Source: Amoebophrya sp. A120 (lineage: Eukaryota; Sar; Dinophyceae; Syndiniales; Amoebophryaceae). Taken from it: a DNA stretch of 64,000 nt. This document shows, piece by piece, positions 24,601-36,600 of this stretch. The stretch spans positions 2,701,765 through 2,765,764 of the forward strand of contig CAJINV010000012.1 in the NCBI GenBank assembly GCA_905178155.1. The letters run 5' to 3'. The stretch's first letter is position 1; each line of letters begins with the position of its first letter. A program made the position numbers and the translations under genes. Below the pieces are notes generated by a model. The model saw nothing but the letters and a program-made list of their open reading frames with translations. It was not told where the DNA came from and did no database searches.

Positions 24601-27600
24601 GACGACGACAGGCCAAAAAAGGCAACTTCTCACGCGGTTCAGAACCAGCAGCACGCAGCAACAAAAAAAAAGCAAAGAGTCATTTATTTCCGAGAAGAAA
24701 AACGCAACCCTTTTATTTTCAATATTCATGTGCACAAAATAAATCAATTTACTCATATCCGAAGCATGATAATTACAAGGCCGCAGCTTATGTCGCGCAG
24801 CGGGGGGGCGAACGAGTTGACAGGGGGGAAAGAAAAACGTCAGAGGGTGGGCAAGGGAAAAGATTTTTGATGCAGGGTGGGGCCAAGCCCCTGCGCCGCT
24901 TCGTGCTGAAAGAACGAAGGCGGAGCGCCATGGCGCCCGTGGTTCCCGTCGTTGTGCGAGCGCGAGGACCCCGCCCGCATTGGGCGCGCGTTTCTGAGGC
25001 GGCAAGCCTTAGGCCCAACAACGCTACGCAAAGCGTGGCAGCGGGCGGGCGCCAGAGGACGGGGGAAGGAAGCAGGAAAACAGCCCGCGCAATGCACGGC
25101 GCTGGCGCGTGACGCCCCGCCCGCGCGTCTGTTGTGTGGGCGCGTCCGTGAAGCCTGCCGGTGCGCCCCGCTCCTGCACGCCTTGGCGCCGCCGCCCCTT
25201 CTTCTCCCGCGCGCAGCCTTGCAGAACAGAGGCTGACTGGCTCGCTGTGGCCCCTGCCACGCGCGTGGATAGAGGGCGGGCGCCGGGGCGGGGCATTTCT
25301 AGCCAACTCTCCAGGCGCAGGGGCCCGCCACCCTCTCCCCGCACCCCCGGACAACAGCGGCGCCCCACACGTTAGCTCGCGCGCAATCTCTTCCGCCCCC
25401 GCCTCTTCTCGCGCGCAGCCAGCCAGCCTCGCTCCAAGGGGCGGCGGGCGGCGGCGCCCTCGGTCTGCCCGTCTCGTCGTGAACAGTGGGACGGCGCCGG
25501 GGGAGGGTGGTGGGCAGCTGCTCGCCTGGTGCTTGGGCGCGGCTTTCCCCCTGGGCCGGTGCTTTCGCTTTCCAACCATCTCCGCGCCCCCCGGCTTCCC
25601 CGCGCTTCCCGGCCGCTTCCCCGGTGTTTCCCACCTTCTCCGTGCCCCCTGCCTTCCCCGTGCTTCCCGCTTTCCCCGTGCTTCCCGTTTTCCCCGTGCT
25701 TCCCGCTTCCCCCGTGTTCCCCGCTTTCCCCGTGCTCCCGCTTTCCCCGTGCTTGCCTGCCTCCAAGAGGCGGCGGACGGCGGCGCCCTCTGCCGGTCTC
25801 CTCGTGAACAGAGGGAGGGCGCCGGGGATGGGTGGTGGGCAGCTGCTCGTCTGGTGCTGTGGCGCGGGCGGGCGGCTTTCCCCGTGGGCTGATGCTTCCC
25901 GCCTTCCCCGCGCTTCCCGTTTTCCCGTGCTTCCCGCTTTCCCCGTGCTTCCCGCTTTCCCCGTGCTTCCCGCTTTCCCCGTGCTTCCCGCGTTCCTCGT
26001 ACTTCCCGCTTTTGCTGGGCTTTCAGTCTTCCCCGTGCTTCCAGTCTTCCCCGTGCTTTCCGTTTTCCCCGTGCTTCCCGCTTTTCCTGTGCTCCCCGCC
26101 TTTCCTGGGCATCCCGCTTTTCCTGTGCTTCCAGCCTTCCCCGTGCTTCCCGTTTTCCCCGTGTTTCCCGCCCTCCCCGTGCCCCCCGCTTTCAAAGCTG
26201 CAAAAACGGAAGAAGCGGCTTCGTTGGAAGGTTGTTGCGAGATATTTCCTGGCCATAATATTTTGCGAGGGCTGCAAAGTATTTCGACTTGCGAAATGCT
26301 TCGACTTGCGAAATTTTTTGGCTTGCAAAATATTCCGACTTGCAAAATGTTTCGACTTGCAAAATTTTTTGGCTTGCAAAATATTTTGCGTTGCAAAATG
26401 TTTCGAGTTGCGAAATATTTTGAGTTGCGAAATATTTTGCGTCGCAGAGTATTGCGCTGCGCAAAGTATTTTAATTGGCAAAACGTTTTGCGTTGCAAAA
26501 TAGCTGCGAGCTAAGCGATGGGGGTTGGGCGATGAAGGTTGGCAGGCAATCGAGCGACGGAAGTTGGGAGCCCGTGTCTTCTGCTCTCCCCATGCCCCCC
26601 GCTTTCAAAGCTGCAAAAACGGGGGAGGCGGTTTTTTCGGGGGTTGTTGCGAAATATTTTCTGGTCAGAATATTTCCCGAGGGTTGGAAAATATTCGGAG
26701 TTGCAAAATATTCCGACTTCCAAAATATTTTGCGTTGCAAAGTATTTCGAGCTGCGAAAAATTTGGAGTTGCAAAATATTTTGCGTTGCAGAGTATTTCG
26801 ATTCGCAAAATATTGCGAGGCGCAAAATATTTTGCGTTGCAAAATAGTTGGGCGATGAGAGTTGAGCGATGGGGGTTGGGCGATGAAGGTTGGGAGCTGG
26901 TAAGTGGGTGGCGGGAGTTGGGGGCTAAGCGATGGGGTTGGTGGCGGGTTTGGCGATGGGATTTGCGAATTGGGCGATGGGAGATGGACTTTGCGAATTG
27001 GGCGATGGGGGTTGAGCGGTGGGCGGTGAGCGGTTTCGCAAGTCGCGAAATTTTTGGAAAGTTTGAAAAGTGTGAAAAAAGTTTCGGCGTGGACGATTTT
27101 CCTCCCCGTCGCAAAGTTTTAAATGCCCCCGCTCAGCAATAGGAGTTCTATATCTTTGCGTGTGAATAAAGATAAAAGAGCTGCGTTTTCCTTCCCGGAA
27201 ATAACAAGGGCTCTCGGTTTTTTTTGTTGCTGCTGCTGGTGCGGAACCACGTCAAAGGTTGGCACTTTTGGCCTGTCGCCGCCGCCTGTCCTTTCGCCCG
27301 TCGTTTCGCCTGTCGTTCTGCCCGCCGCCTCACCTGTCGCCGTCGCCCCCACCTGTCGCCGCCCCCTGTCGCCTGGGGTGTCTGATTACAGTTACAGAGC
27401 CCGGGCGTCTAGTCAGATTGGTTTTTTGTTTTTCGTCTCAGAAATAAGCCATAAAGTGACTTCCACTGCAGTGAAGAAGTTCGAAGCTATTTCGAGCCTG
27501 TTTGCCATGCGCAAAGAGTAATTTGTTGCGCAGCTCTCTATTTTTCAAAAATAGAGAAGCCTTCCGGGTTCTGGTAACGCATACCCCCCGACAGGGTGAC

Positions 27601-30600
27601 CGCGACAGGTGGCCGCGACAGGTGACCGCGAGAGGTGACCGCGACAGGTGTCTGCGGCACGCAGGTGGCCACGACAGGCAAAGACCCTCCCCCCACTAAC
27701 GCGCCGCAAACTAAGTCACTAGCGACGCGCGCCGCGCCTGGTGTGAGGCGAGGGGCGGACGTTACTGGTCAAGAATTCCTACTTACGCCGCGTCCTGCGG
27801 GGGCCAAGGCAGGGGCGTAGAAATGCCATACCGCCCTGGAAAAGAAGTCCGGTCCCAAAGTTGCTTTTGCGCAACACAGATCGGAGATTTCTTTCCCCGG
27901 GCGGTATGGACTTTCTACGCCGCGTCCTGCAGGAGCCAGGGCAGGGGCGTAGAAATTCCATACCGCCCTGGAAAGGAAATCCGGCCCCGAAGTTGCTTGT
28001 GCGCAACACAGATCGGAGATTTCTTTCCCCGGGCGTTATGGACTTTCTACGCCGCGTCCTGCGGGAGCCAAGGGAGGGGCGTCATGCGACTGGCACCCGA
28101 ACATGCCCCGCGACTGGCACAGGACCAGCCACGGAGATTTGTCCTGCGGAGCAACTTGATCATCTCGCGGCTTCAGGTACTTAGTCTTGCATGACAAATT
28201 CATGTAACAGTTGAGAATGCCGTAGTGCTCTCCGCCTCCGTGTTGCTCAGAAACGCCTGGTAGACCGGGTTCCGCGCTGGCAACAGGAGCCTCTATCAAA
28301 AGGAAAAATCTCCCCTCCCCATGTTTACAAGGCACGTTTTCGAAAATCTGCGTTGCTGATTTGTGACAACAAATCGTCTCCGTGTTGCATGAAGGCAACG
28401 GCAACCACCCCACAGGCTCCGCCACATAATTCTACGGGCGGTTTGTGATGCTGTTGTACCTTACAGCGTGGACGTCTGGCATCCATGCAAACAAAGCGCC
28501 TAGCCCGAAACCTGTCTCCTCAGGCTGCAAGGCAGCCTGAGGAGGAGCGCACCCATATGCAGCATATGGGTCTGCAGTCCTCGCCAACAACACAAATCTA
28601 ATTTGTGTACGCAAATCCAGCATCACCAACTTCGTTTTGATATCTATGGGGAGGGGTGATTTTTCATTCTGATACCGTGGTCGCGCCACCCACCGAGACG
28701 GGGGGAGCCATGGAGGGAGCGACGTGCGTCAAGTCGCCCTCATGCAACCCTTGTGTTATCCTGTGTAAAAACGTCCCCACACCAGAGTCAAGATGGGAGT
28801 TTTTTTTTGCCCTGCCCCCAATTTTTCATCATTCAGCTATTCTAGTCGGGGCGGTGGGCGTTTCCAAAAATGTGAAGAACCCCTCCCGCCCACCATGCTA
28901 TTCACATGTAAGGAATTGCGCGGGTATACGGAGTCAAGATGGGGAATCTGCTAGACAAATCAGCCAGCTTACTTTGGTTGTTTGGCATGACAAGTTTGTC
29001 CTCGTAGTGTGATCCTGTTTAGCTAGTTCAGAAGCATCACAGATCTAGCAAAGCATGCTGATTCTAGCATGACAAATTCCAAAACACGAACAGGAAACGC
29101 TTCTCATATGGCTCCGCATAAGAAACTTTTTTGGCATGCAGAATTGCATGACAACTCTGGGGAGGTCGAGGTGGGGACATTTTTACAAATGATATGTGTC
29201 GGGGTGTACTTCTCAGCATTTGCTGCGTAACCGAACCGCGGGTGTGCCGGGTGGTAAGGGTAGTGCACAATTTGTTCCAAATATCCAAGAAAAAAACTGT
29301 GTTAGTGTAACTTTCATCTTGGAGGACGAGGAATAGCATCACAAGTTTGCAGCTCTGCATGACAGAGAGAGCCTGTGGTCATGCGTGGCTAGTACGTGAA
29401 ATAAACACGTTCGAAGTAGAGAGCTTCTGATGCATGATGTCCAGCATGAAAAGTGTAACTGTTTCATCGCATTTTCTGCATCACAGACTTACACTTCTTA
29501 CACAGTTTTTTTCTTGCATACCAAAGCGCCCAAAGACGGATTGTCGTAGTCGGTGGCAGCTTTCCGCTTCAGCATCGCGTTGTATGAGAGTGCACAACCC
29601 CCCCCCCTCATTTGTCATGCAAAATACCAAATCCAAGCGCCGCTGCGTGGTACTGTTTGCATGACAGATTCCGGTGGTGGAGGCCTGAACAGTAGTAAGT
29701 AAGTAAGTACTTACTTACACTAGGCGCATGAACTTGTTGTCACATGCACAGGATCTACAGCCACAGGTGGTGGGCGTGTCTGCAATATTTTTGCTGTTCA
29801 TGCAAGACAAATGAGGGGGAGGGGGAGTTGTGCACAGTCATATGTTGAAGCGGCGCTGGAGTAGCCGCTGGTGGTGGGCCGGCATGGTGGCGTAGTTCAA
29901 GTCTATGCATTGCAAATATCGATCTGGGTCTGGAAGGATCCGAACTTCTTGTGAGGCGTATTTGTTCGGATCCTCATACTACATCAAAGATCTGTGAAGA
30001 TGCACCATAACGTGCCAAAGGTGCCCACCTGTTCTGCGGGCCATGCTGAGAGGGCATTTCTCATGCAGAATACGCATCTATCACCATGGAGCTGCTGCAG
30101 AACCTGTGATGCTAGGCCTTGCATGATTCCAGACGTGGGGGAGCTGGAAAAAACTGCATGACAAATTTCGGAATCTCCCAGACCCAGACACTTTTGGTTT
30201 TGCATTTGATAAGGTCCGGCGGCGCGCCATTCTCGAAATTTCCGTAGATGTCCACAAAAAAACCCGCGCCCGTCGCAAACTGGGGGAACGCGTCCAGTGG
30301 GAGCTGGGGAAATTGTAGCAAGGTACCTTGCCACAGATTGTGTTTGTCTCCGGGAAGTGATATCAAATGCAAAAGTGTCTGGGTCTGGAAAGTAGAAGTT
30401 GCAAGATTTGTCATGCATCTCGCGGACCACAGCACTCAACATGGTCTGGAATGCAGACAGAAGCATCACAGATTTTTTGAGACCTTGTTCGTGTTCCTCA
30501 TGGATGCCTCTTCCGCATGAGAAATTCCCGTTATTTTAGTTTTACCTAGCGAGAATTCGTTAACTGTTGGCGTTCATCATGCAACACAGACTTTCTCGTG

Positions 30601-33600
30601 ATCCAGCCTTCGCATGACAGGCTTCATTCTTCCAGACCCAGACACATTTGCAATGCATATAGGATTCCTTGCCACCAATATCCAAGAAAGAAACTGTGTT
30701 AGTGTAACTTTCTTGGAGGAATAGCATCACAAATTTGCTCTGCATGAGAGAGAGAGCCTGTCACGCGCGCCTAGTACGTGCAAACACGTACGAAGAGAGC
30801 TTCAGACGCATGTCCAGCATGACAAGTGTAACTGTTTTGCACTTTCTGCGTCACAGACTTACTCCCGCAGAGGGAGCGAAAGAGCACGGCCCGAGAAAGT
30901 GAAACTTTCTTGATTTGCATGAAAGGGGCCCGAAAATGAAACGCGCAGCGCTCCCCGAAATCGATTCAAATAAAACGCGAACGCTTGCCGGGGCGGTTGG
31001 CAAAAGAAAGACAGGGAAGCGATCAGAGGCCGGCGCCTTGGGGACGGCGACTGCCCTCCCGGCGCCTGCGCTCCCAGACCGTGACAAATAGCAGGCAAGG
31101 TGGCCGCCGCGGCCGGTTCTATCTTCCTTGTGTCCGTGCCGCGGCCGCTGCGTCGTTGTGTTGCTCCGCGTTTCATATTTATCGCGCTGCCCCGCGGGAA
31201 TTTGCGTGGCCCTGGGCGAGCGGGCCGGACGCCCGTGGTAGAGGGCGTCGAGTCTCCGCGCCCTTGCCTGGGCGCTGCGCTTTTGCCTTGGCTGGCTCGC
31301 CTCTGAGTTGCATGTCGTGCCGCCCCACGGGAATTCGCCTGGCCCTGGGCGATTGGGACGGGCGCCAGTGGTAGGGGGCGCCGCGTCTCCGTGCTCTGGC
31401 CTGGCCGCTGTGTCGCTGCTTTGGTTGGTTCGTGTCTCTGAGTTGCGTTTCGCGTCGCCCCACGGGAATTTGCCTGGCCCTGGGCGAGCGGGCCGGGCGC
31501 CAATGGTAGAGGGCGCCGAGGGAGTTTCCGCGCCCTCGCTCGCCTGGCCGCTGCGTCTTTTCGCTGGTTGGTTCGTTGCTCTGAGTTGCATGCCGCGCCG
31601 CCCCGCGGGAAAGAATTTGCCTTGCCCTGTCGTATTCGGTCGGGTCGAAGATGAGTCGCAGATCGAAATGGTGCCGCCCAATGACGAAAGGCCGGAAAAG
31701 TCCGCCAAAATAGTGCGGCCGGGGTTTCTTGCGTGAATGATTTCGCGCCAGCTGCTTCGGTTTCGATCGGCCCCGGGCACGCCAGTGCTATGCCCGAAGC
31801 AAGTTTTGCACCGATGTGGCTAATAACGTCGAGAGGCATGCAAAGCCAAAGGGCTGAACGCTGCAACCCGCGCACCCGCTTGCCGCCTTCTTCGCGTGCG
31901 ATTGCGTCCCATTTCGTCACGTTTGCGCCTGTATTAGGCCTAGCCGGCGCCTGTGGGCCAGTTGTTTTGCTACCGCTCCAACATGGGGCACCGGTGTGGT
32001 TTGGATTGCAATGCAAGCTCATTCCGCTGCCTGTTGCGCTGTTTGGACGTTTTTCTGCCCCTTCGTCGCTTGCTGCTATACTTGGCGAGATCCTTGCGCT
32101 TTGGGCTCGTTTGATTATCAACCGCGCCGACTTCCCTTGCTTTATTTTCTTTGTGCCCCCACTTTGCTCCGTGTGCTAATGTACCAAGCCAAACGAGTGC
32201 GCTCGTGGCTCATTTGATTAGCTACTGTCTGCATTCGTTGCCGTTTTGCGGGATTGGGCTCGCATTCGCGTCGCCTTGGCTCTGTTTTGATCAATTTGAG
32301 GAGTTTGCGCTGTCAGTTTGTGGTCTTTTGCTAACTACTGTCGTGAGTTGCGCGCATTTTTCCCCATTTGATTAACAAGTAAGCAAGCCGAAACCGCGAC
32401 AATTCGAGAAATCCCGGCACATGTTTGCGGGTTTTTTTCCGTCGCACTTTTTTCCATTTGGTGCGCTGCGCGCGACTTTGGCAACCGTTTTGGCGTTTTT
32501 GGTCTGGTTTCTGTGTCATTTTTCGCGTTTCTGTGCCTTTTGTTTCGCTTTTGCGGCTATTCTGCTCCGTTTGCTAATGTACCAAGCCAAGCGAGCCGCT
32601 TTAACTAATTTGGTGCGTTTTCGGTTTCATTTTGCACCATTTAGCAAACTACTGACCTAATTCGCGCGCATTGATTTTGTCCCATTTGATTCACAAAAAC
32701 GCAAACCCGAACCGCGACAATTTGAGAAATCGCGGCGAATATTCGCGGACGTTTTTCCGTCGCGTCTTCACCGATTCGAAGCGTTTTGCTGTGGCTTTTG
32801 CCATCAGTTTACGGGCCACATTTGCCAGTCGCTCGCGCGGATCTGCTAACCCATTCATTGCATGCGGTTCCGTTTTTGAAAAAAACCCTTCGCAGGGCTT
32901 CACCAATTGGACAAATTAGGGCGAAAAAACGCCAACACCGAACAGAGCTGGGCCGATTTTGTCGAAACTTTGGCGACGGAATCGCAGGAAATTGGTTTGC
33001 ACAGGTTTGAGCACGTTAACAAAATAACAGCCGCAGAGCGCGTCGTCTTATCACCACGCGCGCAAATTTCAGCCGCTACGCATCGCCAGTGCCGTCGGTG
33101 GAGCAAACTCGCTCGCAAAACGCATCGCGCGTCTAGCCCCAGAGCTAAAGCAGTGACATATCGCGCGGAAGGGCGCCGCGGGTGTGTTCCTCGTGAAAGC
33201 ATTTGCGAAACAGTACCCGGAAACGATTGCCCGCCCATCGCCTTGGAGCTCGTCGAAGGGTCTCGCGTGGAATTTTGCCGGCGTTATGGGTCCGCCGTGA
33301 AGCACACGAGAAGCATCGCGCGCGATGTAGGGCGTGACTTCGTCTCGCCCGAAGTTGAAATCGAAGGCGAAAGCGACGCACTTGACGCAGAGCCACTCAC
33401 CAGCATGCTGCTCGTGCCGCGTCTGCCTATTCAGATGGTCGAAGCTTATGGGGAACAGCGTCGGCCTTTGCAGTTTCCCTTGCGGTTAGCGTATTGCAAA
33501 ACGTTCCTCAGGCGGAAAGGCCCGGGGCGGTTCCGCCTTCTAGTCTACTTCTAATTTTCCCGGTTTTTCATTTTTTTCGGCAAGCCGCCGTCGGGAATGG

Positions 33601-36600
33601 GGAGGGGAACAACAATGCCAGCAAGCAATAGGGGTGACCGCGGCGGCCACCCCGAATGCCTGCTGGCAAAAAAACCGGCATCATAAAGATCCCAACTGCC
33701 CTGTGTTGCGCAACCCATGCAAACACCGCCCCTTCGGTGGGGTTGCGATAAATGAAAACCCCACGCAACCCAACCCGATTCACAAGACACCCCACAGGCG
33801 CTCTCCAAAGAAGATCCCAGAGCCCCGGCCCCCGAGCGAAAATCAGAGCGCAGGCTGCGACGTCATTCCAGAAGCGAATCCTAGAAGTCATCTCCCCACA
33901 TGACTTCTTGCCGCAGGTTTTCGCTTCTGGAGTGGCTTTTAATTTTCCTTCTAAAAAACCTTCTAATTTTCGCTTCTAAAATGGGCTTCTAAAATGGGCT
34001 TCTAAAATGACCTTCTAAAAGTGGCTTCTAAAAGCCACTTCTAAAATGACCTTCTAAAAATGGCTTCTAAAAGCCACTTCTAAAAAACTTTTAATTTTCC
34101 GTCCGAAGACGAAAAATCCGGGAACCTGCCCGGCTTCTAAAAATCTTCTAAAATGCCCGGTAGCGCAAAATCCCGTGGAAAATCCGAGTTTTCGGATTTT
34201 AGAAGGACCGCGGCCGGCATTTCGGAAGCATGATTGACCAGTTTTAGAAGGTCGAAAACAGGTCTTTCCGATCTTCCGGAACTTGGCTGTCAGAGATTTC
34301 GCGCCCTGAAATCTCTGACTGCAGGCGACGTCGGGAGATGGTGCTCGACATATATCGAACATCATGTCCCTGATGTACAGCCTCTCCCTCTCCCCAAAAA
34401 AGACACAGACCAACACGACGTCACGACCTGAAATGGTAACGCGCAGAATCATGCGCAATGTCGGATCGGCGGATCCAAGGCAAAGACAACCCCAACGACG
34501 TAACCCAGAGGAAACAACAAATGGCCGGCAAACCAACCACGCCAGACACCAACGCGAGCCCACCAAATTGCGCGGCCCGCTTTACCCCGGAAAACGACCC
34601 AAATTTTTAAATTTTAAAAGCCTAGAAACCGCGGAGGCCGCCTGGCTTCCGCGGCTTCTGGCCTGCGCGCAGGCTAACCACGGACAGATAATGACGCAAC
34701 ACACGACCGGCCGACCGGCCTCACCCGACGGGCTCCGGACGGGGACGGACGGGGTCACCCACAAAGGGCGGCCGGAATTTTTGGAATACCGGGAAAATTA
34801 GCCATATTTCAGAAAAAAAATCCGCCCGGGGTGCTCCCGCCTGACGTTCCACGCCGTTCAAGGCGTGACAATATCAGGCGAGTTGTTGCATGGCTCAGAT
34901 GTCGACGCGCTTACGCATGGGACGGGCTATGTGGTATCTGGTCGAGTTGAAGACGCGTCGCAAATTGCAACGGTTTCGCTCAATGATGAAAGGCCAGAAA
35001 AGCTTACCAACATGAAGGCCAGAAAAAGCTTGCCTAGCGTGGCCGGAATTTCTCGCGTGAGTGATAGACTTCGCGCCAGAGTCGCTCATATATGAAGAGC
35101 GGAGCAAGTTACTCAGCAACGTGGCGCGCTTGGACTTTTTTCGCAAGCGTCAGGTCACGCCACACGCCCTGGCCATGGTTGTGGATGCGCCAACACCGAG
35201 CCCGTCTGATTTATGCACCGAGATGCACACAGCAAAACTCCAAACGCGGCAACCCACGCGCCCGCGTGCTGCTTCTTCCTTGCGCGACTCTGTTCCAGGA
35301 TGCCTCGCCGGTTTTTTGTTGTGTTTTGCTTACCAAGCCACAACCGTAACAATTTGAACAAACGTGGCGCATATACGCGGGCGCGTTTTCTTTGATTTAT
35401 TGGAGCGCTTTTTGTAGTTTTTGCCATCGCTTTGCCGTTTTTGGTCTGATTTTTGCACCATTTTGCGCGTTTTGAAACAAAACAGCCCGACTTCGCTGCC
35501 ATTTTGCACCGTTTCGCAAATTATTGACGCAATTTGCGCGCATTTTGATCCATTTGTAGCAAAATAAGGCAAGCTTTGCGCGTTTTCGTGCTTTTTGATT
35601 CGCTTCTGCGGCCATTTTGCTGCTTTTGTTATTGTACTAAGCCAAAACGGTGCCACTTTTGCCCGCTTGCTATACTACTGGCCTCATTTGTTGCGTTTTT
35701 GACTAATTTGGTGCGTTTCCGGTGTCATTTTGCGCGATTTCGCATGCTATTGACTCAATTTGCGCGCATTTTGTCCCATTTCATTTACAAAAACGCAGGC
35801 CCGAACCGCGGCAATTTGCGAAATCTCGGCGAATATTCGCGGACTTTTTTTTCGTCGCATTTTATCCGATTTGTAGCGTTTTTCGTGGCTTTTGCCATCG
35901 TTTTGAAGTTTTTGAGTCGATTTTTACACCATTTTGCGCGTTTTGGAACGACAAAAATTCAGCGACTTTCGGTGCATGCCGTGCGTGTTTCGTAACATAA
36001 TTTTATGCAGTTACCGCAGACGGGCCACCCAATGGATGGCCGCTCGGTGGGAGCAGTCCCCCACCGCGTCGTCGAGGCGCCCAGGGAGATGGAGCACCTG
36101 ACCCGCGATGGAAGACATGGACCTCTGTCACACCCCGTAAGAAAAGGGCGGCGCGAGGTCTTAGCGGCCCATCCGTGGTAACGTAACCACCTAGAAGCAA
36201 ATGGGAGGGGGGGCGGGCGAAACAAATACCACCCCGAAAGTCGGTGGGCTGTCCTGACTAATCTTCTCAAGTCCTGGCTACCGTAAACTAAGGGCTGAGG
36301 GCGGACACGGGCATAAAATACCGCCCGACCATCCTCAGCCTAGGCTCACAGGCTCGCTAGCCTGTTGCTACCCGGGCATACATTTTATGCAGTTACCGCA
36401 GACGGGCCACCCAATGGATGGCCGCTCGGTGGGAGCAGTCCCCCACCGCGTCGTCGAGGCGCCCAGGGAGATGGAGCACCTGACCCACCGGCGGAGGCCG
36501 GATACGCCGAAGCATCCCAAAGAACCCGCTGTGGCGCTTGCGGCCAGTAGATGAATTTGGGAAACCGGTGCGCCCCATCGATGAAGGCGTAGCAACGAAC

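Larger units (their letters stand above)
24418..27412. repeat. Long inverted repeat (arms about 24418-24735 and 27147-27412)
   Basis: Read on the minus strand, the right arm matches the left in order: CCCGGGCTC..., a GACAGGCGA-rich array, GGCCAAAA.GGCAAC, a CAGCAGCA..ACAAAAAAAA run, TTATTTCCG, AAAACGCA and CTTTTAT. Arms of about 0.3 kb are diverged and enclose about 2.4 kb. Confidence 0.8.
24364..28137. repeat. ~47-bp direct repeats flanking the insert of the giant F7 introner
   Basis: CACCCGAACACGCCCCGCGA continuing to AGCTTCGGAG at 24364-24411 recurs as CACCCGAACATGCCCCGCGA continuing to AGCCACGGAG at 28091-28137. They lie at the two edges of the insert and may mark an insertion or a recombination unit. 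Confidence 0.8.
24119..28224. mobile_element. Giant F7 introner, 4106 nt (gene D)
   Basis: Left end TATAGTGTTCTCAACTGTTT, right end GTAACAGTTGAGAATGCCGTA; exact flanking repeat GTGCT (24114-24118, 28225-28229). Ordinary F7 copies are about 236-246 nt; here a ~3.8-kb insert of arrays and inverted repeats splits the two arms. Excision gives the open junction AESTTELTSEN. Confidence 0.9.

Noticed and set aside
25161-26514. Open frames of up to 399 codons on both strands in the giant F7 introner
   Set aside because: They come from the CTTCCCGCTTTCCCCGTG and TTGCAAAATATTTTGCG arrays, which lack stops by composition; the proteins are monotonous.
30851-32121. Minus-strand open frames of 309 and 420 codons inside the giant F6 introner
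   Set aside because: They run through the ~135-bp tandem repeats, their translations repeat with the DNA, they overlap in two frames, and no domain is visible.
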